64,000 nucleotides of DNA from Paracoccaceae bacterium. Its GTDB lineage: Bacteria > Pseudomonadota > Alphaproteobacteria > Rhodobacterales > Rhodobacteraceae. Of the stretch, positions 56,621 through 64,000 are shown one piece after another. The stretch is from contig JAQWNW010000045.1 in the NCBI GenBank assembly GCA_029246285.1, forward strand, positions 1 through 64,000. The letters run 5' to 3'. A program made the position numbers and the translations under genes. Position 1 is the first letter of the stretch, and each line of letters opens with the position of its first letter. The notes below the pieces were generated by a model. It had not been told where the DNA came from, did no database searches, and saw nothing but the letters and a program-made list of their open reading frames with translations.

Positions 56621-58879
56621 CTAACCCACCTTACAGGCGGCCATAACAGCCATATTCAAAATATCATTTGCTGTAGCAGCAGTGTTACACAATTGAACTG
56701 GACTATCGATACCAGCTAGAATTGGGCCAATGACTGTGGCACCACCCATTTCTTGCATTAATTTTACAGATATAGAACCAGAATGCCTTGCAGGAACAAC
56801 TAGGATATTAGCCGGTGCTGTTAAGCGGCAAAATGGATATTCAGCCAATACCTTCGCATTCAAAGCAACATCTGCGGTCATTTCCCCGTCATATTCAAAA
56901 TTTACACCTCTCTCATCTAATACAGATGGTGCTTTACTCATTTTTTCTGCTCTCTCTGAAACAGGGTACCCAAAATTTGAAAAGCTAACAAACGCAACCC
57001 TAGGCTCCATACCCAAATTTCTTGCAACTCTAGCAGCGCTCTCAGCTATATCAGCTAAATCCTCTTCTTCAGGCCACTCATGAACCAAAGTATCAGCCAC
57101 TAAAATTAACCTTCCTCGAAGAATCATTGCCGTAACCCCAACAACACCATCACCAGGCTTAGCATCAAACACACGATTTATACGACTCAAGACAGCTGAT
57201 GATTTTCGAGTAGCACCCGTTACCATGCCGTCACCATGACCATGGGCTAACATTAATGAGGAAAATATGTGCCTGTCTCTAGAGGCCATCTTATGGCAAT
57301 CACCTTGATCAAAGCCCAGCCGTTGTAAACGTTCATAAAGAAAACTCTTGTACTCTGGCAAATGGACAGTCTTTGCCGCATTGATAACTTCTAATTCAGA
57401 GTAGGCATCAAGCAGACCCTCTGCGTCTAACTTTTCTTTGACATCTTTTTCTCTTCCAACAACTATAGCTTGACCCAAACCAGAGCGAACATAGCTAACC
57501 GCTGCTCTAAGAACTCTTATGTCATCTCCTTCTGCAAAAATCATTCGAGCCTGCGCATTCTTAGCTCGTACATGTAAAGTCTGTAACATAGACGCAGTTG
57601 GGTCCATACGACTTCTTAAAGCTAACTCATAGGCCGACATATCGATAATTGGACGACGGGCGCATCCTGTATCCATTCCTGCTTTTGCAACCGCTGGTGG
57701 TATCCTATATATCAAACGTGGATCAAAAGGTGTTGGAATTATATAATCTCTCCCAAAACTTAATTTCTTTCCATATGCCATAGCCACTTCATCAGGAACA
57801 TCCTCACGCGCTAATTTTGCCAATGCTTCTGCACAAGCAATTTTCATCGGATCATTTATTGCTCTCGCATTTATATCTAGAGCTCCTCTAAATAAATATG
57901 GAAAACCTAAAACATTATTAACCTGATTGGGATAGTCTGATCTACCAGTGGCGACAATAGCATCTGGTCTGATCAAATGAGCCTCCTCAGGGGTTATTTC
58001 CGGGTCTGGATTTGCCATAGCAAAAATCACTGGATCTTCATTCATACTTTCAAGCATTTTTGAAGTGACCGCCGCTTTTACTGACACACCAATAAACACA
58101 TCAGCCCCCTTCATAGCATCCTCTAGAGACCTAGTCTTCGTTACAATTGCGTGAGCTGATTTCCATTGGTTCATTCCTTCCAAACGCCCCTGGTAAATAA
58201 CCCCCTTAGTATCACAAGCAATACAGTTTTCATGTTTTGCGCCCATCGATTTAATTAATTCTAGGCAAGCTATTCCTGCTGCACCGGCACCATTTAAAAC
58301 GATTTTACATTCTTCTATTTTTTTCCCTGTTAGGTAAAGAGCATTTAACAACCCAGCCGCACAAATGACCGCCGTACCATGTTGATCATCGTGAAAAACA
58401 GGAATATCCATTATTTCTTTTAACTGCTGTTCAATTATAAAACAGTCTGGTGCTTTGATATCTTCTAAGTTTATACCACCAAAAGATGGGCCCATATACT
58501 TAACAGCATTAATGAATTCCTCGGGATCTTCCGTGTCAAGCTCAATATCAATCGAATTTACATCCGCAAACCTCTTAAATAAAACAGCCTTACCTTCCAT
58601 AACAGGCTTTGAGGCCAATGCTCCAAGATTTCCCAAACCTAAAATAGCTGTACCATTTGATATCACCGCCACGGTGTTTCCCCGAGTTGTATAATCAAAA
58701 GCACTTTCTGGGTTCTGAGCTATTTCAACTACTGGAACGGCTACGCCTGGTGAATAAGCAAGAGATAAATCTCTTTGTGTTGCCATAGCTGTTGAAGCAA
58801 CAACTTCTAATTTACCTGGAGTTGGCTTCATATGATATGCCAAAGCCTCTTCCTTTGTAAATTTTCCATTTCCTGACAT
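56621..58879 (-). CDS. maeB: NADP-dependent malic enzyme (MaeB-type, with PTA domain)
   Basis: 752 aa. Malic enzyme domain (about 1-420): YSPGVAVP, DVNSIDIELDTEDPEEF, FHDDQHGTAV, NGAGAAGIACLEL. Then a phosphotransacetylase-like domain (about 430-750) ending GPILAGIDSPVQLC, which in MaeB is regulatory, not catalytic. It converts malate to pyruvate with NADPH. The ATG at 58879 with GGAAA before it is chosen; an upstream in-frame start adds 20 residues unlike the family. Divergent from mutS. Confidence 0.94.
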   Translation of the reverse strand: MSGNGKFTKEEALAYHMKPTPGKLEVVASTAMATQRDLSLAYSPGVAVPVVEIAQNPESAFDYTTRGNTVAVISNGTAILGLGNLGALASKPVMEGKAVLFKRFADVNSIDIELDTEDPEEFINAVKYMGPSFGGINLEDIKAPDCFIIEQQLKEIMDIPVFHDDQHGTAVICAAGLLNALYLTGKKIEECKIVLNGAGAAGIACLELIKSMGAKHENCIACDTKGVIYQGRLEGMNQWKSAHAIVTKTRSLEDAMKGADVFIGVSVKAAVTSKMLESMNEDPVIFAMANPDPEITPEEAHLIRPDAIVATGRSDYPNQVNNVLGFPYLFRGALDINARAINDPMKIACAEALAKLAREDVPDEVAMAYGKKLSFGRDYIIPTPFDPRLIYRIPPAVAKAGMDTGCARRPIIDMSAYELALRSRMDPTASMLQTLHVRAKNAQARMIFAEGDDIRVLRAAVSYVRSGLGQAIVVGREKDVKEKLDAEGLLDAYSELEVINAAKTVHLPEYKSFLYERLQRLGFDQGDCHKMASRDRHIFSSLMLAHGHGDGMVTGATRKSSAVLSRINRVFDAKPGDGVVGVTAMILRGRLILVADTLVHEWPEEEDLADIAESAARVARNLGMEPRVAFVSFSNFGYPVSERAEKMSKAPSVLDERGVNFEYDGEMTADVALNAKVLAEYPFCRLTAPANILVVPARHSGSISVKLMQEMGGATVIGPILAGIDSPVQLCNTAATANDILNMAVMAACKVG

Positions 58880-59017
58880 GATAATTTCCAAATATTTTTT
58901 ACGAAATATCTCAATAACAAAGTAATTGACACTTCTCAACCCAAACCTATTTTGTTAGCTTTAAACTATTAACCAACAAATGTAGTAAATTGATGTGGAA
59001 CTTTAATTGGTGAGTAT

Positions 59018-61660
59018 ATGAGTACTAATAAGCCAAAAATCACTCCTATGATGGCTCAGTATTTCTCCATAAAGAAAAATTATACTGATGCATTATTATT
59101 TTACAGAATGGGTGACTTCTACGAACTTTTTTTTGAAGATGCTATAAAGGCGTCAGAAGCGTTAAACATTATTTTAACATCACGAGGGAAACATTTAGAA
59201 CAAAAAATACCTATGTGTGGTGTTCCGGTACACTCAGCCAATAACTATTTATTATCTCTCATTAAAAAAGGCTTTAAAGTAGCAGTTTGTGAACAGCTTG
59301 AAAATCCATTAGAGGCCAAAAAACGTGGTTATAAAGCAATCGTAAAAAGAGATGTGGTTAGAGTAATCACCCCTGGAACAATAACAGAGGATTCTCTACT
59401 TGAAGCACATGAAAATAACTTTTTAGGTTCACTTTCAGAAATAAGAGGATCACTTGCTCTTGCATGGGTAGATATATCTACTGGTGATTTTATCGTAACC
59501 TCTTGTAACAAGCAAAATCTTAAAACATTAATTTTAAGGTTAAATTTAAAAGAGCTGCTTGTTTCTGAAAACCTGATAGATGAATTTAATGATTTCAATA
59601 TTGCTCTAACGCCCATTTCAAATGCTATATTTGAAAGCACTGGAGCAAAAACACAGATTTGTGCTTTCTATGGTGTTAAAACACTTGAAGGCTTTGGGGC
59701 ATTCAGCAGAACCGAATTATCAGCGATTAATTCTATAATCAGTTATTTAGAATTAACTCAAAAAAGCACACTACCAATCCTAAAAAGACCATTAAAAGAA
59801 GTTTCCACGAACGCTTTACAAATTGATAGCTTCACAAGGAAAAACTTAGAGATAGTCCGTTCTCTTTCTGGTGAAAAAGATGGATCTCTTTTAGATACTA
59901 TTGATAAGACAATAACAGCTTGTGGGGCTCGATTATTAACAAGCCGTTTAAACAACCCCTCATCAAATAAAACTATTATTATTGACCGCCTAAATGACCT
60001 CGAGTTTTTTTATGAAAAGAATAATGACCGAATAACTCTTCAAACTGAACTTAGGAATATTCTTGATATTGAAAGGGCCTTAACTCGAATATCATTAAAC
60101 AGGTCTGATCCACGTGACCTCAAGGCTATCGGAAATAGTCTGCAAAATTGTGATAAAATATATTATTATTTGAATAATATAAAACCACCTCATGCTCTAT
60201 CATTTGATATAAAACCTCTGAGTGGGCATAAAACTTTAATTAAAACAATTGAAGATGCATTAAGAGAAGACCTTTCAAATAATTTTAAAGATGGTGGCTT
60301 TATTAAAACAGGATATAATGATGAGCTGGATAAGCAACGTGATCTAAGAGACAAAGGAGCTAAACTTCTAGGCTCTATGCAGCAAAAACTAATCACACTT
60401 TCTGAGGTGTCCAGTTTAAAAATTAAACATAACAATGTTTTGGGTTACTTCATCGAAATACCCACGCGTCACTCACAAAAAATGCTATCACCACCATTAA
60501 GTGATGTTTTTATTCACAGGCAGACAACAGCGAACTCTATCAGGTTTACAACCACAGAGCTTGGAAAGACAGAGTCTAATATTCTAAACGCCACATCAGC
60601 CGCTTTAAACATAGAGCTTGATATATTAAATAAAATCCAAACAAAGATATTAAAAAACTCTCTAGAAATTCTTGATACTGCGAAAATACTTGCAATTATT
60701 GATGTTAATTGCGCCTTATCTCAGGCCGCTCAAGAAAATGATTGGTGCAAACCAATTATAGATAACTCAAGGGATTTTGAGATTGTAAATGGTAGGCACC
60801 CAGTTGTAGAAAAAGCTCTACAAAAGACTTCAGAAAGTTCATTTATCCCAAACTGTTGTAATTTGAGCTGTGAGAAAAATAACCCCAATATTTGGCTTAT
60901 TACTGGACCAAATATGGCCGGTAAATCCACTTTTTTACGGCAAAATGCTCTTTTGGTAATTTTAGCTCAGATGGGTTCTTATGTTCCAGCAAAATCCGCC
61001 AAAATTGGTATAGTTGATCAATTATTTAGTAGGATTGGGGCTTCAGATGATATTGCTAAAGGTCACTCCACTTTTATGATGGAAATGGTTGAAACCGCAA
61101 TTATTTTAAACCAAGCAACTATGAGATCTTTGGTTATTTTAGATGAAATTGGAAGAGGTACATCAACATTTGACGGGCTTTCAATCGCCTGGGCAACGCT
61201 CGAATATTTACATGAAAAGAATCTCTCTAGAGGTTTATTTGCTACTCATTATCACGAGCTGACCGTTCTTTCAAAAAATCTTGAAGGTTTAACCAATGCT
61301 ACCGTAAAGGTAAAAGAGCATAATGATGAAATTATTTTTTTATATGAAGTAGGTTTAGGTATTGCAGACAAGTCTTACGGCGTACAGGTGGCTAAACTAG
61401 CCGGAATGCCACCAGAAGTTTTAGAACGGGCTAAATCAGTTTTAATCGAACTAAGTTCAGATGAGCATACAAACCTTAATGATAAGGATAGTTTACTGAA
61501 TAATTTACCACTGTTTGATATTGGATTAAAAAACCAAACTGTGCATTCGTCAAAAGAATTACAACTAAAACAAAAAATAGATAAACTTAAGCCAGACGAC
61601 CTAACTCCGAGAGAAGCTCTGGAGGCCATCTATGATTTGAAAAAAAGTCTATTAAATTAG
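59018..61660 (+). CDS. mutS: DNA mismatch repair protein MutS
   Basis: 880 aa. Mismatch-binding FYRMGDFYELFFEDA near residue 30 (Phe-x-Glu motif), core and lever domains, then ATPase Walker A ITGPNMAGKSTFLRQ (about residue 630), DEIGRGTSTFDGLSIAWA and the ATHYHELT motif. Full length. It overlaps the convergent grpE by four bases at its 3' end. maeB beside mutS is a common alphaproteobacterial arrangement. Confidence 0.97.
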   Translation: MSTNKPKITPMMAQYFSIKKNYTDALLFYRMGDFYELFFEDAIKASEALNIILTSRGKHLEQKIPMCGVPVHSANNYLLSLIKKGFKVAVCEQLENPLEAKKRGYKAIVKRDVVRVITPGTITEDSLLEAHENNFLGSLSEIRGSLALAWVDISTGDFIVTSCNKQNLKTLILRLNLKELLVSENLIDEFNDFNIALTPISNAIFESTGAKTQICAFYGVKTLEGFGAFSRTELSAINSIISYLELTQKSTLPILKRPLKEVSTNALQIDSFTRKNLEIVRSLSGEKDGSLLDTIDKTITACGARLLTSRLNNPSSNKTIIIDRLNDLEFFYEKNNDRITLQTELRNILDIERALTRISLNRSDPRDLKAIGNSLQNCDKIYYYLNNIKPPHALSFDIKPLSGHKTLIKTIEDALREDLSNNFKDGGFIKTGYNDELDKQRDLRDKGAKLLGSMQQKLITLSEVSSLKIKHNNVLGYFIEIPTRHSQKMLSPPLSDVFIHRQTTANSIRFTTTELGKTESNILNATSAALNIELDILNKIQTKILKNSLEILDTAKILAIIDVNCALSQAAQENDWCKPIIDNSRDFEIVNGRHPVVEKALQKTSESSFIPNCCNLSCEKNNPNIWLITGPNMAGKSTFLRQNALLVILAQMGSYVPAKSAKIGIVDQLFSRIGASDDIAKGHSTFMMEMVETAIILNQATMRSLVILDEIGRGTSTFDGLSIAWATLEYLHEKNLSRGLFATHYHELTVLSKNLEGLTNATVKVKEHNDEIIFLYEVGLGIADKSYGVQVAKLAGMPPEVLERAKSVLIELSSDEHTNLNDKDSLLNNLPLFDIGLKNQTVHSSKELQLKQKIDKLKPDDLTPREALEAIYDLKKSLLN

Positions 61661-62238
61661 TTTGATTTTGAAGAGACTCCAACATGCGCTGGGCGAAGTA
61701 ATCTATCACCAATCTTAAACCCAACAGCCATAACCTGAATTATCTCACCAGCGTTTGAGTCAGGCATTGGTGCTTCGAACATAGCTTGGTGAATCAAAGG
61801 ATCAAAAACATCTCCAACCTCAGGAGCAACCCTTGAGATTTTATGTTTTTCAAATCCATTAATTAATTCTTTCCTAGTTAGCTCTATACCTTCGATCAAG
61901 GCCTTATTTGCCTTTCTCTGCTCATCGCTAACCGCGTCAAGAGCCCTTGTAATGTTGTCATAAACTGAAAGGAGGTCTCTAGCTAACTTGGTCCCTCCAT
62001 ATACCTCCGCATCACTTCTATCTCTAATTGACCTTTTTCTTAAATTTTCTGAGTCTGCTAGTGATCGCATCAACTTATCTTTTAAGGAGTCTCTCTCTTC
62101 TATCAGTTTTTCTAGCTCTGGTGTGCTATCCTCATTATTTTCACCATCACTATTGTCAACATCTCCTTCTTCAGCTTCAGCAATAAGCTCGTCCAATGAA
62201 AGAAGTTCTTCTGATTTATTATTTTGTTTCTTGCTCAT
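61657..62238 (-). CDS. grpE: Nucleotide exchange factor GrpE
   Basis: 193 aa. An acidic N-terminal segment and long helix (residues about 10-85) lead to LMRSLADSENLRKRSIRDR, LLSVYDNITRALD and the C-terminal beta wing IQVMAVGFKIGDRLLRPAHVGVS. It releases ADP from DnaK. It is downstream of hrcA with an 11-base gap, so probably one transcript. Confidence 0.95.
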   Translation of the reverse strand: MSKKQNNKSEELLSLDELIAEAEEGDVDNSDGENNEDSTPELEKLIEERDSLKDKLMRSLADSENLRKRSIRDRSDAEVYGGTKLARDLLSVYDNITRALDAVSDEQRKANKALIEGIELTRKELINGFEKHKISRVAPEVGDVFDPLIHQAMFEAPMPDSNAGEIIQVMAVGFKIGDRLLRPAHVGVSSKSN

Positions 62239-62249
62239 ATTTTCCTCTA

Positions 62250-63314
62250 TTAACCACGTTCTGATAAGGTTTTTCCTACTAATTGGGCTGTATAATCTAC
62301 AATAGGCACGATCCTTCCATAATTTAATCTAGTTGGACCAATCACACCAACAGCCCCAATAATTTTGTGTTCAGAGTTCATATAGGGAGAAATAACCAAA
62401 GAACTACCCGAAAGTGAAAAAAGTTTATTTTCTGAACCAATAAAAACACGAACTCCATCCCCTTTTTCGGTTAAGTTAAGAAAATTAGCAATATCCTGTT
62501 TTCTTTCTAGATCATCAAAAAGCTCTCTTATTTTTTCAAAGTCTTCTTCTGCTGATGTTCCATCAATTAAATTTGCACGACCTCTGACTATCAGACGACT
62601 ATTGTCTGTATCTTTTCCATCCCAAATAGCCAAGCCATCCTTTATTAACTGCGCAGCGATTTTGTCAATCTCTAGACGCCTTTTACTGACCTCTCCCTCC
62701 ATCACACTCCTAAGTTCTGACAAAGTTAAACCTTGGGCATGCGCATTCATGAAATTAGCTGCCTCTCTAAAATCAGACTGAGTTTGTCCCACTGGGGGTT
62801 CAAATACTCTGTTTTCTACCATCCCATCTGCTGTAACCAAAACGGCTAAAGCGCGCTCTTCAGAAAGGCTTACAAACTCTATGTGTTTTATTGGAGCTTC
62901 CAGTTTTGGTGCTAAGACGAGACTAGCACTCTGTGTTAAGCCAGACAGGACAGAACCCGTTCGATTTAAAATACCAGATAAATTTTGAGGATCATCTTTC
63001 ACATTATGATCAATTATTTCTTGTTCTTCATTGGAAATTTCACCAAATTCTAAAAGCGCATCCACAAAAAGCCTCAGGCCTCTTTGCGTGGGAATTCTAC
63101 CAGAAGAAACATGTGGGCTGTCTAATAATCCAAGTAGCTCTAAGTCTTGCATCACATTTCTTATTGTTGCCGGAGAGATGTCTTCCTGAAAAGATTTTGC
63201 AAGTGTTTGAGAGCCAATTGGCTCACCTGTACTCAAGTAAGACTCCACTAGATTTCTAAATACGATACGACTGCGCTCGTTCATTTCTTGAATTAAGTTT
63301 TGTTTTTGTATCAT
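62250..63314 (-). CDS. hrcA: Heat-inducible repressor HrcA
   Basis: 354 aa. N-terminal winged helix: RIVFRNLVESYLSTGEPIGSQTLAKSF and ISPATIRNVMQDLELLGLL, followed by SGRIPTQRGLRLFVDALLE and the GAF-like C-terminal part with GAVGVIGPTRLNYGRIVPIVDYTAQ. HrcA normally binds CIRCE upstream of groESL. No CIRCE is seen in this window. The start is at 63314 with GAGAG before it. Confidence 0.95.
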   Translation of the reverse strand: MIQKQNLIQEMNERSRIVFRNLVESYLSTGEPIGSQTLAKSFQEDISPATIRNVMQDLELLGLLDSPHVSSGRIPTQRGLRLFVDALLEFGEISNEEQEIIDHNVKDDPQNLSGILNRTGSVLSGLTQSASLVLAPKLEAPIKHIEFVSLSEERALAVLVTADGMVENRVFEPPVGQTQSDFREAANFMNAHAQGLTLSELRSVMEGEVSKRRLEIDKIAAQLIKDGLAIWDGKDTDNSRLIVRGRANLIDGTSAEEDFEKIRELFDDLERKQDIANFLNLTEKGDGVRVFIGSENKLFSLSGSSLVISPYMNSEHKIIGAVGVIGPTRLNYGRIVPIVDYTAQLVGKTLSERG

Positions 63315-63338
63315 ATAAAGCTCTCAAGAGGTTAAATA

Positions 63339-63367
63339 TATCTAATGACTTGTTTATCATCAGTCAA
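63339..63367 (-). promoter_or_regulatory. Probable sigma-70-type promoter for hrcA-grpE
   Basis: On the minus strand TTGACT (complement of 63362-63367) and TAGATA (complement of 63339-63344) are separated by 17 bases. Transcription would start about 20 bases before the hrcA start codon. Confidence 0.55.
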
Positions 63368-63438
63368 TTGAGCATTTGCTCTTTACTCAAACTGTTATGA
63401 TTGTTTATTTAACCCATAAAAATTAAAGGGTATAACCT

Positions 63439-64000
63439 ATGCGACCTTCAAATAGAAATAACAATGAAATGCGATCTGTCGAGATAGAAACAGGTATAAC
63501 GATGCATGCAGAAGGATCATGTATAATCAAATGTGGCGGTACACACGTTTTGTGTACAGCTTCTGTTGAAGAGCGCGTTCCCCCATTCTTACGTAACTCA
63601 GGACTTGGTTGGGTTACTGGTGAATATGGAATGTTACCTGGGTCTACTTCAACAAGGAACAGACGTGAGGCCACCTCTGGAAAACAATCAGGACGTACCC
63701 AAGAAATTCAAAGATTGATAGGAAGATCCTTAAGGGCTTGTATCGACAGACGCATTTTAGGAGAAAGACAAATCACAATTGATTGCGATGTAATTCAAGC
63801 AGACGGAGGTACAAGATGCGCTTCAATCACAGGTGGATGGGTAGCCTTAAAATTAGCAACCAATCGCTTGTTATCCAGAGAAATTATTAATAGTGATCCA
63901 ATTATTGAAACAGTCGCAGCCGTTAGTTGTGGAATATATGCTAAGCAAGCTGTTCTTGACCTAGATTACGCTGAAGATAGCGAAGCAGAGACAGATGCTA
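63439..64000 (+). CDS. rph: Ribonuclease PH, N-terminal part (runs off window end)
   Basis: The first 187 codons of rph, open at the window end (full family length is about 238). AAAGGG precedes the ATG. Motifs: [57 protein letters not shown] and [16 protein letters not shown], then the [13 protein letters not shown] stretch. It trims tRNA 3' ends with phosphate. It is divergent from hrcA, a typical alphaproteobacterial pair. Confidence 0.95.
   Translation, partial: MRPSNRNNNEMRSVEIETGITMHAEGSCIIKCGGTHVLCTASVEERVPPFLRNSGLGWVTGEYGMLPGSTSTRNRREATSGKQSGRTQEIQRLIGRSLRACIDRRILGERQITIDCDVIQADGGTRCASITGGWVALKLATNRLLSREIINSDPIIETVAAVSCGIYAKQAVLDLDYAEDSEAETDA

Noticed and set aside
62924-62931. TAGCACTC, like the left arm of a CIRCE element, inside hrcA
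   Set aside because: The inverted right arm is not present nine bases later, and the site is within coding sequence.
63371-63382. GAGCATTTGCTC, short near-palindrome between hrcA and rph
   Set aside because: Short and not matching CIRCE or another known operator; could be chance.
1-64000. CRISPR arrays, insertion sequences, integrases, toxin-antitoxin or phage genes
   Set aside because: I looked for spaced direct repeats, transposase motifs and phage proteins and saw none.

Overview
The window is a gene-dense, AT-rich piece of an alphaproteobacterial chromosome. Three things point there: the RegA-SenC-RegB redox block, the tsaE-amgK-murU-addB-addA-trxA run, and the hrcA/rph divergence with separate maeB/mutS and dnaK-dnaJ blocks. 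The methylated-amine genes and low GC suggest a marine, streamlined-type lineage (Rhodobacterales-like or SAR116-like); the exact order cannot be fixed from sequence alone. I saw no tRNA, rRNA, CRISPR array, prophage or insertion sequence, and no gene-free stretch above 300 bases.

Region 1 (1-15252, minus strand) is one long co-oriented cluster for uptake and breakdown of trimethylamine (TMA) and TMAO. In transcription order: gamma-glutamylmethylamide synthetase (gmaS), N-methylglutamate synthase (mgsA, mgsB, mgsC), an unrecognised 137-aa protein, a nitrilase-family hydrolase, an unrecognised 200-aa protein, TMA monooxygenase (tmm), a TMAO-type ABC importer (tmoX, tmoV, tmoW), a small cupin, TMAO demethylase (tdm), and the start of an iron-type alcohol dehydrogenase. 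A divergent GntR/FCD regulator (15511-16200) faces gmaS across an intergenic region with two perfect inverted repeats. Every gap longer than 50 bases in the cluster carries a strong inverted repeat or RNA hairpin. Dimethylamine monooxygenase and N-methylglutamate dehydrogenase are not in the window, so the pathway must be completed elsewhere or by unrecognised genes.

Region 2 (16220-18932) is the RegA/PrrA response regulator, a SenC/Sco1 copper protein and the RegB/PrrB sensor kinase. Region 3 (18970-27859) is a tightly overlapped run joining tRNA modification (tsaE), peptidoglycan sugar recycling (amgK, murU), recombinational repair (addB, addA) and thioredoxin.

Region 4 (27864-46930) is a mix of short housekeeping units: folC, accD, a CPBP membrane protease, a lipoprotein, proline iminopeptidase, ubiG, a MarR regulator, a methyltransferase, hemH, a TetR/SDR pair, mutT-argJ, a parvulin, secA, map, sfsA, a MoCF-domain protein, an AhpD-like protein and an OmpA-domain protein. 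The SDR lacks the usual catalytic tyrosine, and the TetR gene sits in a large two-armed inverted repeat.

Region 5 (46976-54548) is the rimP-nusA-ylxR-infB translation/transcription operon with an attenuator-like leader, followed directly by dnaK from an RpoH-type promoter. Region 6 (54569-64000) holds dnaJ behind an intergenic terminator, a ribokinase-family kinase, maeB, mutS, grpE, hrcA and the 5' part of rph.
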